Below are positions 1 through 8,101 of a DNA stretch of 64,000 nt, in pieces; within the stretch, counting starts at the first letter, position 1, and every line of letters begins with the position of its first letter. The notes under the pieces are model-generated. The model was given only the letters and a program-made list of their open reading frames with translations. It had not been told where the DNA came from and did not search any database. The stretch covers positions 1 through 64,000 of the forward strand of contig NZ_FOJI01000007.1 in the NCBI RefSeq assembly GCF_900111235.1, written 5' to 3'. Both the position numbers and the translations under genes were made by a program. This stretch comes from [Clostridium] fimetarium. GTDB lineage: Bacteria; Bacillota; Clostridia; Lachnospirales; Lachnospiraceae.

Positions 1-21
1 TGTCTGAAGATGCATCATAAA

Positions 22-81
22 ATACAAAATAAAAATGTAGGTTTTCATACATCATTATTTTGTATAAAACTTACATTTTTA
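22..81. repeat. Two crossing inverted repeats at the window edge
   Basis: An 11-bp arm at 22-32 (ATACAAAATAA) is repeated inverted at 55-65. A 16-bp arm at 30-45 is repeated inverted at 66-81 with one mismatch. The two pairs interleave rather than nest, so the second half looks like a circularly permuted reverse copy of the first. It lies just past the stop of a truncated chemoreceptor gene and may be scar DNA from a rearrangement. No function is inferred. Confidence 0.5.
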
Positions 82-259
82 TATTGACTTTTGCATGAAT
101 ACTACTAGCAGTTTGTATAGCAATTTCAGGAAGGGTCTTGCTTAGGTTTGAGTTCAAAACGCTTGATGAGTTTATATACGAAATCCCACTTATACCTACA
201 CATATGACTGTTATTAATAATCCCAAAAATATTATTAATTTTGTTTTTATACTTTTCAT
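71..259 (-). pseudogene. Methyl-accepting chemotaxis protein, N-terminal remnant
   Basis: This 62-codon frame begins with a good ribosome-binding site (GGAGAA, 6 nt before the ATG). It encodes a basic start, one membrane segment (about residues 8-28) and the first residues of an extracellular sensor domain, including LPEIAIQTASSI. That start is typical of clostridial chemoreceptors with a dCache sensor. An intact receptor has about 570-700 residues with a HAMP and a signalling domain. Here the frame stops after a few unrelated residues. Translation could still start, but no signalling protein would be made. Assignment rests on N-terminal resemblance only. Confidence 0.6.
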
Positions 260-396
260 AAATTTCTCCTTTGCACTATTTTTTTATGTATGTATTAAAA
301 TTATATCATTAAGTTTAGATTAAAATAATTGAAAATTATGGAATTAAAAAAGAATATTAAGTAAATTATATAATCTGCTTGTTAGTAAATAAGCTA

Positions 397-424
397 TTGC
401 CTTTATAAGGAAACACAGTATAAG
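397..424 (+). promoter_or_regulatory. Possible promoter of the 21-residue peptide gene
   Basis: TTGCCT (397-402) and TATAAG (419-424) are separated by 16 nt and lie about 35 nt upstream of the small open frame at 459. The match to a sigma-A promoter is fair, not strong. Confidence 0.35.
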
Positions 425-458
425 TATATACTATTCATAAAAAATAAGGAGGATTTTT

Positions 459-524
459 ATGAGAGCAGTGAATCTGGTAATTGTAGATATCGAGCGTATT
501 ATTAGATTCTTAAATAAGAAATAG
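459..524 (+). CDS. Very small amphipathic peptide (21 aa), candidate gene
   Basis: A 21-codon frame follows a strong Shine-Dalgarno sequence (AAGGAGG at 448-454) and a plausible promoter. The product begins MRAVNLVIVDIERIIRF and ends in a basic LNKK tail. It is rich in V, I and L with alternating charged residues, so it would form an amphipathic or membrane-seeking helix. Size and composition resemble phenol-soluble-modulin-like peptides or small type I toxins, but I recognise no family. It could equally be a leader or signalling peptide, or a chance frame. The good ribosome site is the main argument that it is translated. Confidence 0.4.
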   Translation: MRAVNLVIVDIERIIRFLNKK

Positions 525-591
525 GAAAATATGATTTATCAGTATTGGAAAGTTGTCCTAGTGTTTTGCAACCGTCACATAAGACTGTGGA

Positions 592-632
592 TAGAAAAAT
601 AGCTGTCTGTTATTGTATAAAGACAGCTATTT
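592..632 (-). terminator. Intrinsic terminator of the DUF2798 gene
   Basis: A perfect 12-bp stem (AAATAGCTGTCT / AGACAGCTATTT, 597-632) has a 12-nt loop. On the minus strand it is followed by a run of T, 24 nt after the stop of the gene at 656. Confidence 0.75.
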
Positions 633-655
633 ACTATAGATTTTATTACAGGAAA

Positions 656-1126
656 CTATTTCTGAATTTTTGCTAGTACAAGTCGACTGATAGGACCTGC
701 AACAAGAATATTTAAAAAGAATGCTGCAGCGTAATTTCTTGGCCATCTAATGAAAAATTCATTAAAAACCGTAATCAGGCTATCACCACCGAAAATACCA
801 CCGATGATCGTCATAAGTATAGACATCATGGTTACTATAAAAAAACAGTTAAATAAGATGCGTGAGTTTTTACTGTCTTGTTCTCCAACAAAATATTTGA
901 GTAATTGTCTATTAATTGGACCAACGAGTACATTTTCAAGAATGAATGCAATAATAAAGATAAGCGGAAATGCTTTTATGGATATTAAAAATGAAGTCGA
1001 ATTCAATCCACCCATATGTATGGATATATTTAATAAACCCATAAAGAAAACCATTATGAGGCACATTAGTATTCCAAAAATAATTCCTTCTTTTTTGTTT
1101 TTTGGTATTTTATTGTCTCCTTTCAT
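656..1126 (-). CDS. DUF2798-family membrane protein
   Basis: This 156-residue integral membrane protein has four predicted helices. It starts with KIPKNKKEGIIFGILMC, the typical opening of DUF2798 proteins, and its two halves look like repeats of the same two-helix unit: GPINRQLLKYFV in the first ends like GPISRLVLAKIQ in the second. The biochemical function of the family is unknown. It is transcribed alone, with its own terminator downstream and no close partner upstream. The start at 1126 is the first ATG and is consistent with the family length. Confidence 0.7.
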   Translation of the reverse strand: MKGDNKIPKNKKEGIIFGILMCLIMVFFMGLLNISIHMGGLNSTSFLISIKAFPLIFIIAFILENVLVGPINRQLLKYFVGEQDSKNSRILFNCFFIVTMMSILMTIIGGIFGGDSLITVFNEFFIRWPRNYAAAFFLNILVAGPISRLVLAKIQK

Positions 1127-1598
1127 AAGAATTGCGCATAGTGATTTAACTGGAATTACAGTTTAATCTGTACGCAGTTTTAGAGTGTAACACAATTTTT
1201 TTTTTTGTGTAAGCGTTTTTTATTAAATAAGAAACTGTTACGGACATACATGATTCGTTTAATGATTTTTGTTTTGTTTACATCGCCTCCGCGGGAGATC
1301 CACTTACTGGAGTAGAAGATTCAGGGATACAGATATCGAAAAAAGAAAATAAAGAAGGAAAAGTGGGTAAAGCAAAAAAAAAAACAGATGGAAAATCAAG
1401 TAATTGGCTCAAGTGTTTGGTACTTTAGTGATATTTTAAAAATAATCTTCAGTTCATAGAGGAGTTTCGTGGCGGCGCAGTCTATTGCAGTGTAAAAACT
1501 CTTGCATTAATAAAACTGAAACAATTCACAAATAAAATATAAACATATATCCTCTAAAATAATGATAATGAATTAACCAAGAAAGGAAATATACGTTT
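1127..1598. other. 472-bp stretch without a convincing gene
   Basis: No frame here has both a start and a ribosome-binding site. One frame from about 1300 reads DPLTGVEDSGIQ followed by a lysine-rich stretch and a stop near 1428. It is crossed by a run of 11 A at 1374-1384, which would promote slippage. This may be the worn 3' end of a lost gene. I cannot assign it to a family. Confidence 0.4.
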
Positions 1599-2090
1599 AT
1601 GAAAATACAAGATCAAGAAAGATAGAAAAATAAAAGAGTGACACATAGCATTAGAAGTCAGATTATAGCAACCGGTTTATGTCCATTAATTATAATGTCG
1701 ACGTTAGTTTCTATTTTATCTTTAAAGGAAACTAACCCTATGATAATTGCTAATGTCATCGCGATGGTACTTGTTGTGGGTATTATACAATTACTCTATT
1801 TTGCAAATAGTATAGTGAAACCTATTCGAAAAACGGAAGCGTACATTATACAGATTGCAGATGGAAATTTGGATATTTCAATTGATGAATTTTATCAAGG
1901 TGATACTTCCCATTCAAAAGAAGGAAATGGTCTAGGGCTTGCGTTGACATTAAGAGTACTGCAACTACAGGAAAGTACAATGAGTGTGAAGAGTACACCG
2001 GGTATAGGAACTACCTTTACGGTTACAATACCGGTTTCTATTGCAGATAACAATGAAGATGAAAGAAGACATGGGGAGGTCTACTTATGA
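1599..2090 (+). pseudogene. Decayed sensor: TM-HAMP fused to a kinase ATPase domain
   Basis: The natural start is ATG 1599 with GAAAGG upstream, but codon 9 is TAG (1623-1625). Translation could only resume at GTG 1638, in the same frame and without its own ribosome site. The rest encodes a first membrane helix, almost no extracellular domain, a second helix, a HAMP segment resembling chemoreceptors (KPIRKTEAYIIQIADGN), and then directly the G-box end of a histidine-kinase HATPase domain (GNGLGLALTLR, GIGTTFTV). The phosphoacceptor helix and N box are missing. I read this as internal deletions that joined pieces of one or two signalling genes. It cannot be a working kinase. Its stop overlaps the next start by 4 nt. 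Confidence 0.7.
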
Positions 2091-2653
2091 GTGAAATAAT
2101 AAAAGGCAGCAATGCATTTGTGGGATATGAGTATAAGGAAGTAATTACAAATAAAGAAAAGGTCTCATTTCAGATAGATGGATATAAGAATTTTGGTTGG
2201 GAAGTTGATGATAATATAAAGCATAATATGTCTGTAAATGTACCCAGAAATATACCCAGTTCATATGGTACAGTTGTCCTATGGTTAAAGCGAGACCGTA
2301 AGATTATGAATAAAATGGAGCTTACAAGACTGCAGAGGAATTTTGAATTCTGCATAAAAGAAATCATTCAGCTGGAATCGTCAAAAACTTCAACCGCTAC
2401 CATGTATGCAATTATAGTTGGGATTATTGGAACAGCATTTATGGCGGGATCTGTATTTGCAGTAACGGCGGCACCACCAATGATTGTATTAAGCATCATT
2501 TTAGCAATACCTGCTTTTGCAGGTTGGATATCACCATATTATATATATAATATGGTTGTTAGAAAAAGAGCTGAAAAAGTCTCTCCATTAATTGAAGAAA
2601 AACGGGATGAAGTTTATGAAATTTGTGAAAAAGGGAGTAAGCTTTTATACTAA
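2087..2653 (+). CDS. Hypothetical two-helix membrane protein
   Basis: This 188-residue protein has a soluble N-terminal half (about 1-100), two adjacent membrane helices (about 103-124 and 127-149; the second contains APPMIVLSIILAIPAFAGW) and a charged cytoplasmic tail of about 35 residues. I recognise no named domain. The ATGA overlap with the preceding kinase remnant suggests they were once one operon, so it may have accompanied a sensor. A strong terminator follows. Intact length and clean codon structure indicate that it is still a real gene. Confidence 0.6.
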   Translation: MSEIIKGSNAFVGYEYKEVITNKEKVSFQIDGYKNFGWEVDDNIKHNMSVNVPRNIPSSYGTVVLWLKRDRKIMNKMELTRLQRNFEFCIKEIIQLESSKTSTATMYAIIVGIIGTAFMAGSVFAVTAAPPMIVLSIILAIPAFAGWISPYYIYNMVVRKRAEKVSPLIEEKRDEVYEICEKGSKLLY

Positions 2654-2699
2654 TCCATTCTTTAAATACTTCTTATAACCATGGATGTATCTAAAACTT

Positions 2700-2745
2700 A
2701 AAAAACCAGACATTAATTTTATTTCAAATTAATGTCTGGTTTTTT
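2700..2745 (+). terminator. Strong intrinsic terminator
   Basis: A 20-bp perfect stem (arms 2700-2719 and 2726-2745) with a 6-nt loop ends in a run of T, 46 nt after the stop at 2653. The A-rich left arm makes it usable in both directions. Confidence 0.85.
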
Positions 2746-2754
2746 GTATATTAC

Positions 2755-3060
2755 TTTAATTAATATTATTCAAACAAAAATCAAATATAAAACAAACAAT
2801 TAGATAGTATTATAACGTTATCAAATAAAACAAATCAAAGTAAACAGCCAGTTAGCAGCTTTAAATAAGATTGTTTACGTTCATGTTACTTTGAATGAGT
2901 AGTATACGATGATCAATAAAGAAGGAGATATCCCATACTAATACAATTTCGTTTCTAAAGTAAATAGAAAATGATTGAAAGAAATGAATTTATATAAATT
3001 GCATTAATCAATGCAGCAAAATACAAATGACTATAATAACATTACAAAAGGAGTAGAAAT
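2755..3060 (+). promoter_or_regulatory. Upstream region of the MMPL gene, with an inverted repeat
   Basis: No gene is seen. CAAAGTAAAC at 2836-2845 recurs inverted as GTTACTTTG near 2885-2893, with an extra GTTTACG between the arms. This could be a regulator site for the exporter gene that follows. An isolated ribosome-site-like GAAGGAGA near 2922 has no open frame after it and may mark a lost gene. Confidence 0.35.
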
Positions 3061-5442
3061 ATGAGAACAATTATTAAAGCCCGTTGGGCTATATTTATCG
3101 TATGGGTTTTAGGAGCCATATTACTTACCGTATTTAAACCAGATATAAATGCAATTATGAGTGAAAGAGGACAATCCGCTTTAAAGAATGGCAGTCTATC
3201 TGTAGTTTCCAGCAATATCTTGGAAAAAATGGAGACTACCAAAGGCACCAGTGATCTTAGCGTCTTTTTTGATGAAAATAAACTTTCAGATAAAGAAAAA
3301 AGTGAGATCGGTGATGCTGTAAAATCCATTCGAGATAGTAGTTCCGAGTTAGGCATTGTAGAAATGATTGATCCATTCAGTATGCCAGAAGCATCATCAT
3401 CTTTATATTCTGAAGATGGAACAACCTTAATGGTCAGTGTTAAGGTGGATAAACAAGATAAAACGGTAGATGAGTTATCCGATTTATTTAATGCAAAACT
3501 AACAAACATTAGTGCCCAGCATTACTTAAGCGGAGAAGATTTTATCACGAATGACTATCAAACAAAATCTGAAAATGGAGTTACAAAGAGTGCGATGCTG
3601 ACTGTTTTATTCATTTTAGTTGTGCTAATCATCGTATTTCGCTCTGTCATTACTCCTATTGTATCTTTACTAGGAGTGGCGTTTGCCTATCTTACAGCGA
3701 GTGGTATTGCAGCGCAATTAATTGACAAAGCAAACTTCCCGGTAACAAGCTTAACAACGATGCTTCTTATTTTGATTCTATTTGGTATTGGTACTGATTA
3801 TAACATTCTTCTGTTTAGCAGATTCAGAGAAGAATTATCACAGGGGAAATCCGTTGATGAGGCTATCGTAAATACCTATAAAACAGCAGGAAAAACAATT
3901 ATATATAGTATTGCAACCGTTATAATTGCATTTGCAGCGCTTGTTTTTGCACAATGCCCAATTTATAAATCGGGAGCAGCTGTCGTAATTGGTGCAGTTA
4001 TGCTATTACTTGAGATCCTTACTTTAACGCCGTTTGTCCTGAAAGTATTTGGAAAAAAGCTTTTTTGGCCTTCTAAAAAAGCGATAGAACATAAAGAAAG
4101 TAAATTATGGGGAAAGATGTCAGCTATTTCTACTAAACATTGCATAATTGCATTTGTGGCGGTGCTAATTATTGTCCTACCATTTGTATACTACTACAAT
4201 CCAAGCTTAAGTTTTAATTTGGTTGGTGAACTTGGAGATTCCAGCCCTTCCTCAAAAGGATTTAATATTGTTTCCGATCACTTTGGTGCAGGCCAGACAA
4301 TGACAACTACAGTTGTAATTGAAAAAGACAGTGCACTAGATAATAATGAATCACTAGCTGTCATTGATAAATTAACACAAAATTTGAAAAATATCGACGG
4401 AGTGAAAAAAGTATCTTCAGTGACGCAACCACAAGGCGAACAAATTGATGGCTTCTATTTAGGAAATCAGTTGTCCAGTGTGGCAGATGGAATGTCACAA
4501 TCGCAAGCTGGATTGACTAAAATCTATCAAGGTTTGGAAGCAGCACAAGCAAGTAACGGGTCAGGACAACTTGATAGTGTGATTGCCGGATTAAAGCAGA
4601 TTTCAGGTGGTCTGGGACAGACGGATGCTTATCTTGAAAAATTGAGCGACAATAAGTCTTTTTATATGCCGGAACAAGCGATGACGGCTGTAAGCTTTCA
4701 ACCAGTAATTAAAAATTTCTTATCGGGTGATAAAACAATTACAAAATTAAATATAGTCTTAACTAACGATCCATATTCAGATGCAGCTCAAGATACGGTG
4801 AAAGAAATTAGAGATGTTCTTTCCACTTCATTAAAAGGAACTGTGCTTGCCAATACGAACTATGGGGTAGCGGGAACAACCGCAAACACACAGGAAACAA
4901 ATGCTGTATTATCTAGTGACCTTCAAAGAACAGCGATCATTGTTATTATTGGTGTATTCATTGTGTTATTAATTGTGATACGATCTGTGTGGGCACCAAT
5001 TGCTATTGTAGGCTCGTTAGTAGGATCATATTTCGCAGCATCTTTTGCAATGAAAATAATATTTATGGATGGTCGAAACTTAGAAGGAATTTCCTCTTTT
5101 GTACCATTTTTTGCTTTCATTATTATAGTAGCATTAGGTGTTGATTATAGTTTGTTTCTTATGATGCGCTATAAAGAATATAACGATATGCCTGCAGATA
5201 AGGCAATTGTGGCAGCTTGTAAGAATATGGGCGGTGTTATAATGTCAGCAATCATTATTCTAGGAGGCACCTTTGCTACACTAATACCGTCTGGTATGGT
5301 GTTGTTAGAAGAACTGGCTACAGCGGTAATTGTAGGGTTATTAATGCTATGCTTTATATTCCTTCCGATATTTTTGCCAGCAGCTATGGCGCTTCCCAAA
5401 GCGCTAAGCAGGATAGTTAAGAAAAAGAAGGAAACTGATTGA
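3061..5442 (+). CDS. MMPL/RND-family membrane exporter
   Basis: This 793-residue protein has the two-fold layout of the MMPL/RND superfamily. A first membrane helix and an extracellular domain (about 30-170) are followed by five or six helices with the GTDYNILLFSRFREE motif. A second extracellular domain (about 370-610) is then followed by a second helix block with the matching GVDYSLFLMMRYKEY motif. The aspartates in these motifs are the expected proton-relay residues. Relatives export lipids, siderophores or drugs by proton antiport; the substrate here is not readable. The second extracellular domain is rich in Q, S and G (SQAGLTKIYQGLEAAQAS) and probably coiled. AAAGGAG precedes the ATG. 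It is transcribed alone, convergent with a LysR gene. Confidence 0.9.
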   Translation: MRTIIKARWAIFIVWVLGAILLTVFKPDINAIMSERGQSALKNGSLSVVSSNILEKMETTKGTSDLSVFFDENKLSDKEKSEIGDAVKSIRDSSSELGIVEMIDPFSMPEASSSLYSEDGTTLMVSVKVDKQDKTVDELSDLFNAKLTNISAQHYLSGEDFITNDYQTKSENGVTKSAMLTVLFILVVLIIVFRSVITPIVSLLGVAFAYLTASGIAAQLIDKANFPVTSLTTMLLILILFGIGTDYNILLFSRFREELSQGKSVDEAIVNTYKTAGKTIIYSIATVIIAFAALVFAQCPIYKSGAAVVIGAVMLLLEILTLTPFVLKVFGKKLFWPSKKAIEHKESKLWGKMSAISTKHCIIAFVAVLIIVLPFVYYYNPSLSFNLVGELGDSSPSSKGFNIVSDHFGAGQTMTTTVVIEKDSALDNNESLAVIDKLTQNLKNIDGVKKVSSVTQPQGEQIDGFYLGNQLSSVADGMSQSQAGLTKIYQGLEAAQASNGSGQLDSVIAGLKQISGGLGQTDAYLEKLSDNKSFYMPEQAMTAVSFQPVIKNFLSGDKTITKLNIVLTNDPYSDAAQDTVKEIRDVLSTSLKGTVLANTNYGVAGTTANTQETNAVLSSDLQRTAIIVIIGVFIVLLIVIRSVWAPIAIVGSLVGSYFAASFAMKIIFMDGRNLEGISSFVPFFAFIIIVALGVDYSLFLMMRYKEYNDMPADKAIVAACKNMGGVIMSAIIILGGTFATLIPSGMVLLEELATAVIVGLLMLCFIFLPIFLPAAMALPKALSRIVKKKKETD

Positions 5443-5488
5443 GAAGTACCAACGTACACAATGGAAAAATTGAATCCCGATTACTTGA

Positions 5489-6370
5489 TTAGTTTGAAAT
5501 CGATCCTTGTAATCTTGCTAAGAACATCTTAGAAGCTTTTGAAAATACCTGGTATTTTTTCCATACAATATCAAGGCCGACAACCAAAGATGGTTCTAGT
5601 GGTTTAAATATCAAATCACTGACTCCGGTTGTGTTGACAAGTTTATCAAGGCAAAGTGCATAGCCAACACCTTCCTGAACCATGATAGAAGCGTTGAAAA
5701 TTAAGTTATATGTAGCAATAATATTCATTTTATCAAAATCAATACCTGCCCAACCGGATAATTCATTTTTAACCAAAGTCTGGTTGGAGCAGAGTAATGG
5801 TAACTCTAATAAATCTTCTGGTTTTATGGTGTCTTTTGTAGCGAAAGGAGAATCCTTTCGCATAAGAAGACCCCAAGTATCTGTGGCTGGAAGTTTCTGG
5901 AAATCATATTTCTTTAAATCTACTGGTTCGATAAGAATACCAAAATCTAATAATCCACGATCTAATCGCTCCGTTACATCATTGGCATTGCCACTATATA
6001 AGTGAAAATGTATCAAAGGATATTCTTCTGTAATTTGTTTTACAACTTTTGCAAGAATTCGAATTGCTTCTGTTTCTCCTCCACCTATATAGATATCCCC
6101 GCTAATTATTTCATCGGATTCTTTCAATTCAGTTTCTGTTTTTTCTGTCAAATCAAGGATTTCTTGAGCTCTTTTGCGCAGAAATATGCCATCCTCTGTC
6201 AATGTAATTCTCCGATTTCCTCGGATAAATAACTGTGTGCCCAATTCATCTTCTAATTCCTTTAACTGCTTAGAAAGCGTTGGTTGCGTTACATGTAAAC
6301 TCAGGGCAGCAGCAGTGATATTTTCTTCTCTTGCAACAGCGAGAAAGTATTTTAATACCCGTAATTCCAT
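5489..6370 (-). CDS. LysR-family transcriptional regulator
   Basis: At 293 residues this is a standard LysR protein. The N-terminal winged helix-turn-helix reads MELRVLKYFLAVAREENITAAALSLHVTQPTLSKQ (given here as a span; key residues 15-35), and a two-lobed effector domain follows (about 90-293). It reads away from the small gene at 6506. A perfect 15-bp palindrome containing a T-N11-A LysR box lies in the shared intergenic region. It probably controls the 6506-8060 genes, several of which are now broken. The effector cannot be told from sequence. Confidence 0.9.
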   Translation of the reverse strand: MELRVLKYFLAVAREENITAAALSLHVTQPTLSKQLKELEDELGTQLFIRGNRRITLTEDGIFLRKRAQEILDLTEKTETELKESDEIISGDIYIGGGETEAIRILAKVVKQITEEYPLIHFHLYSGNANDVTERLDRGLLDFGILIEPVDLKKYDFQKLPATDTWGLLMRKDSPFATKDTIKPEDLLELPLLCSNQTLVKNELSGWAGIDFDKMNIIATYNLIFNASIMVQEGVGYALCLDKLVNTTGVSDLIFKPLEPSLVVGLDIVWKKYQVFSKASKMFLARLQGSISN

Positions 6371-6450
6371 AATGTACTTCCCTTCAAAATATGATAATTC
6401 TAGTATATCATTTACAACTATTACTGTAAACTATGGGAACCTATTCTTTA

Positions 6451-6486
6451 TAACAATTTGTTATTCCATAAGAAAGTATTTATAAT
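6451..6486 (+). promoter_or_regulatory. LysR box overlapping the promoter of the 6506 gene
   Basis: ATAACAATTTGTTAT (6451-6465) is a perfect 7-1-7 palindrome that contains T-N11-A. It overlaps a -35 element (TTGTTA, 6459-6464) that is 16 nt from TATAAT (6481-6486). Position and symmetry fit a binding site for the divergent LysR protein. Confidence 0.65.
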
Positions 6487-6505
6487 GATATTCAGGAGGA
6501 ATGAG

Positions 6506-6739
6506 ATGGAAGAGAATAAAGTTTTAATTCAAGATCTTATAGATGCAGGGTGTCCCCAAGAAGTTATTGAGGCATTTACAAATTGCACAGGAGATAATGA
6601 TTATAAAAGAAAGCTACAAATACTTTCAAAACAAAGACGCACACTCGTGAATGATATCCATGAAATCCAGAAGAAAGTAGATTGTTTGGATTATCTCATT
6701 TGTTCAATAAAAACAGAACACAATGAAAAAGTAATTTGA
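6506..6739 (+). CDS. Small coiled-coil hypothetical protein (77 aa)
   Basis: I chose ATG 6506 because GGAGGA precedes it by 6 nt and because earlier in-frame starts would overlap the promoter. The product begins MEENKVLIQDLIDAGCPQEV. A cysteine-containing N-terminal half is followed by a charged helix (about 35-70) likely to pair as a coiled coil. I have seen similar short proteins next to redox and acetyltransferase genes in related bacteria, but know no function for them. It is the first gene under the LysR-type promoter and is probably co-transcribed with the acetyltransferase. Confidence 0.65.
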   Translation: MEENKVLIQDLIDAGCPQEVIEAFTNCTGDNDYKRKLQILSKQRRTLVNDIHEIQKKVDCLDYLICSIKTEHNEKVI

Positions 6740-6833
6740 GGCTATATTACTTTTATAAATCATTAATTCCGGAGTTAGTATATCAAAGTTATATTAGAAT
6801 TTGGTTTAGATTATAAAGAAGAGGTATGAATAA

Positions 6834-7406
6834 ATGGATTTACAAGAATATTTGGATTTTTTAGATAGTGGAAAAGAGATAGAGGGAGGTTCACCAATTC
6901 ACCAATTTATGCAAGGGGTATCTCAAGAAGCACTTAGATTAACGGCGGAAATAAATAACAGTTATCATACACCGGAGCAGATACGAGAAATATTTTCTGA
7001 AATAATTGGTAAGCCGGTGGATAATAGTTTTGTAATGTTCCCACCCTTTTATACAGACTGTGGGAAAAATATAACAATTGGTAAAAATGTATTTATGAAT
7101 TCAGGATGTAAATTTCAGGATCAGGGTGGAATCATAATAGATGACGGAGTATTAATTGGTCACAATGTAGTAATTGCAACATTGAATCACAACTTTGACT
7201 CGGATAAACGGGTTAATATGTTACCTGCTCCTGTTAAGATTGGTAAAAATGTCTGGATAGGTGCTAATGTAACCGTAGTTCCTGGTGTATGCATCGGAAA
7301 TGGAGCTATAGTTGCAGCCGGTTCTGTGGTAACAAAAGATGTTCCCCAAAACGTTGTAGTTGCTGGGGTACCAGCAAAAATTATAAAGAAATTGGAGGAG
7401 AAATAA
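6834..7406 (+). CDS. Maltose/galactoside O-acetyltransferase family protein
   Basis: This 190-residue left-handed beta-helix acetyltransferase of the LacA/Maa/NodL type would transfer acetyl from acetyl-CoA to a sugar or similar hydroxyl acceptor. An N-terminal helical cap (about 1-60) carries the family [15 protein letters not shown] pattern. Hexapeptide repeats follow from about 80, and the catalytic histidine is in NHNFDSD (about residue 120). The C-terminal [17 protein letters not shown] and [18 protein letters not shown] are complete. The usual length is 185-200 residues. The next (broken) gene starts 2 nt after its stop, so they shared an operon. Confidence 0.9.
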   Translation: MDLQEYLDFLDSGKEIEGGSPIHQFMQGVSQEALRLTAEINNSYHTPEQIREIFSEIIGKPVDNSFVMFPPFYTDCGKNITIGKNVFMNSGCKFQDQGGIIIDDGVLIGHNVVIATLNHNFDSDKRVNMLPAPVKIGKNVWIGANVTVVPGVCIGNGAIVAAGSVVTKDVPQNVVVAGVPAKIIKKLEEK

Positions 7407-7407
7407 G

Positions 7408-7611
7408 ATGATTTACAAAGAATTCCAAAAATTAGAATTGTCAGCCCTCGGTATGGGTGCTATGCGTTTGCCAGTAATTGATGGGAATGATGGGACAATT
7501 GATGAAACAGCAACATCTGAAATGGTAGCTTACGCTATGGAGCACGGAATTGATTATTATGATACTGCCTTGCAGATTAAAATTTCAGAAGCTATGGCGG
7601 ATTGTACATAA
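7408..7611 (+). pseudogene. Aldo/keto reductase, N-terminal remnant
   Basis: Sixty-seven codons match the start of clostridial aldo/keto reductases: LSALGMGAMRLP, then HGIDYYDTA, which carries the catalytic Asp and Tyr region. After the DTA motif the frame runs into unrelated residues and stops. About 250-300 residues are missing, including the catalytic Lys/His and the NADPH site. It starts 2 nt after the acetyltransferase stop. This is a clear truncation. Confidence 0.8.
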
Positions 7612-7759
7612 AATGAATGCATAAATGCAAAAAAAAATAATGTAAATAATTGTAGATATTTGCATGGTTGTTCTGCTTCCGATTCTTATTGTGGGATAAC
7701 GGAAAAATAAAAGAAGTTTATGAAAATAGATTATATGAACAAAGGAGGAGATTATATAT

Positions 7760-7852
7760 ATGAGTAAAAAAATATTAATTATTTCAAAGGCATATTCAGA
7801 ATTACCTGTCAGCTTATTGTTTCGGAGATTTTTATACCCGAAAAACGATTAA
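7760..7852 (+). pseudogene. Flavodoxin/FMN-reductase start remnant
   Basis: AAAGGAGGAG precedes an ATG and 13 codons (MSKKILIISKAYS) that look like the first beta strand of a flavodoxin-like NADPH-dependent FMN reductase. The frame then crosses into the next remnant in the wrong register and ends after 30 codons. The flavin-binding loop is gone. The call rests on a very short stretch, so it is tentative. Confidence 0.45.
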
Positions 7853-8060
7853 TCTTAAAACGAGAGAACTTCTAACCTTTTGTTGCATATCAACGCTTGG
7901 CGGATGTGAATCCCAGTTAAAGTCTCATATAGTGGGAAATTTAAATGTTGGTAATGACCGTGATACACTTTTATCTGCTATCACATGGTGTATACCATAT
8001 ATTGGTTTTCCAAGAACATTAAATGCTGTTAACTGTATTAATGAAATTGCAAAAAAATAA
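7824..8060 (+). pseudogene. Carboxymuconolactone decarboxylase family, C-terminal remnant
   Basis: Seventy-eight codons without a start read as the C-terminal half of a CMD/AhpD-like protein: GDFYTRKTINLKTRELLTFC, then LGGCESQLKSH, GNVGND-like and PYIGFPRTLNA motifs. The frame is offset by one from the preceding flavodoxin start, so the two old genes were joined out of register by deletion. The usual length is 120-250 residues. Confidence 0.75.
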
Positions 8061-8101
8061 AATTAGTCAATGCGCTAAAATGCGCAGAAATGGAGAAAAA
8101 A

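Noticed and set aside
750-1166. 138-codon plus-strand frame
   Set aside because: It is antisense to the DUF2798 gene, whose membrane codons read as proline/isoleucine-rich noise.
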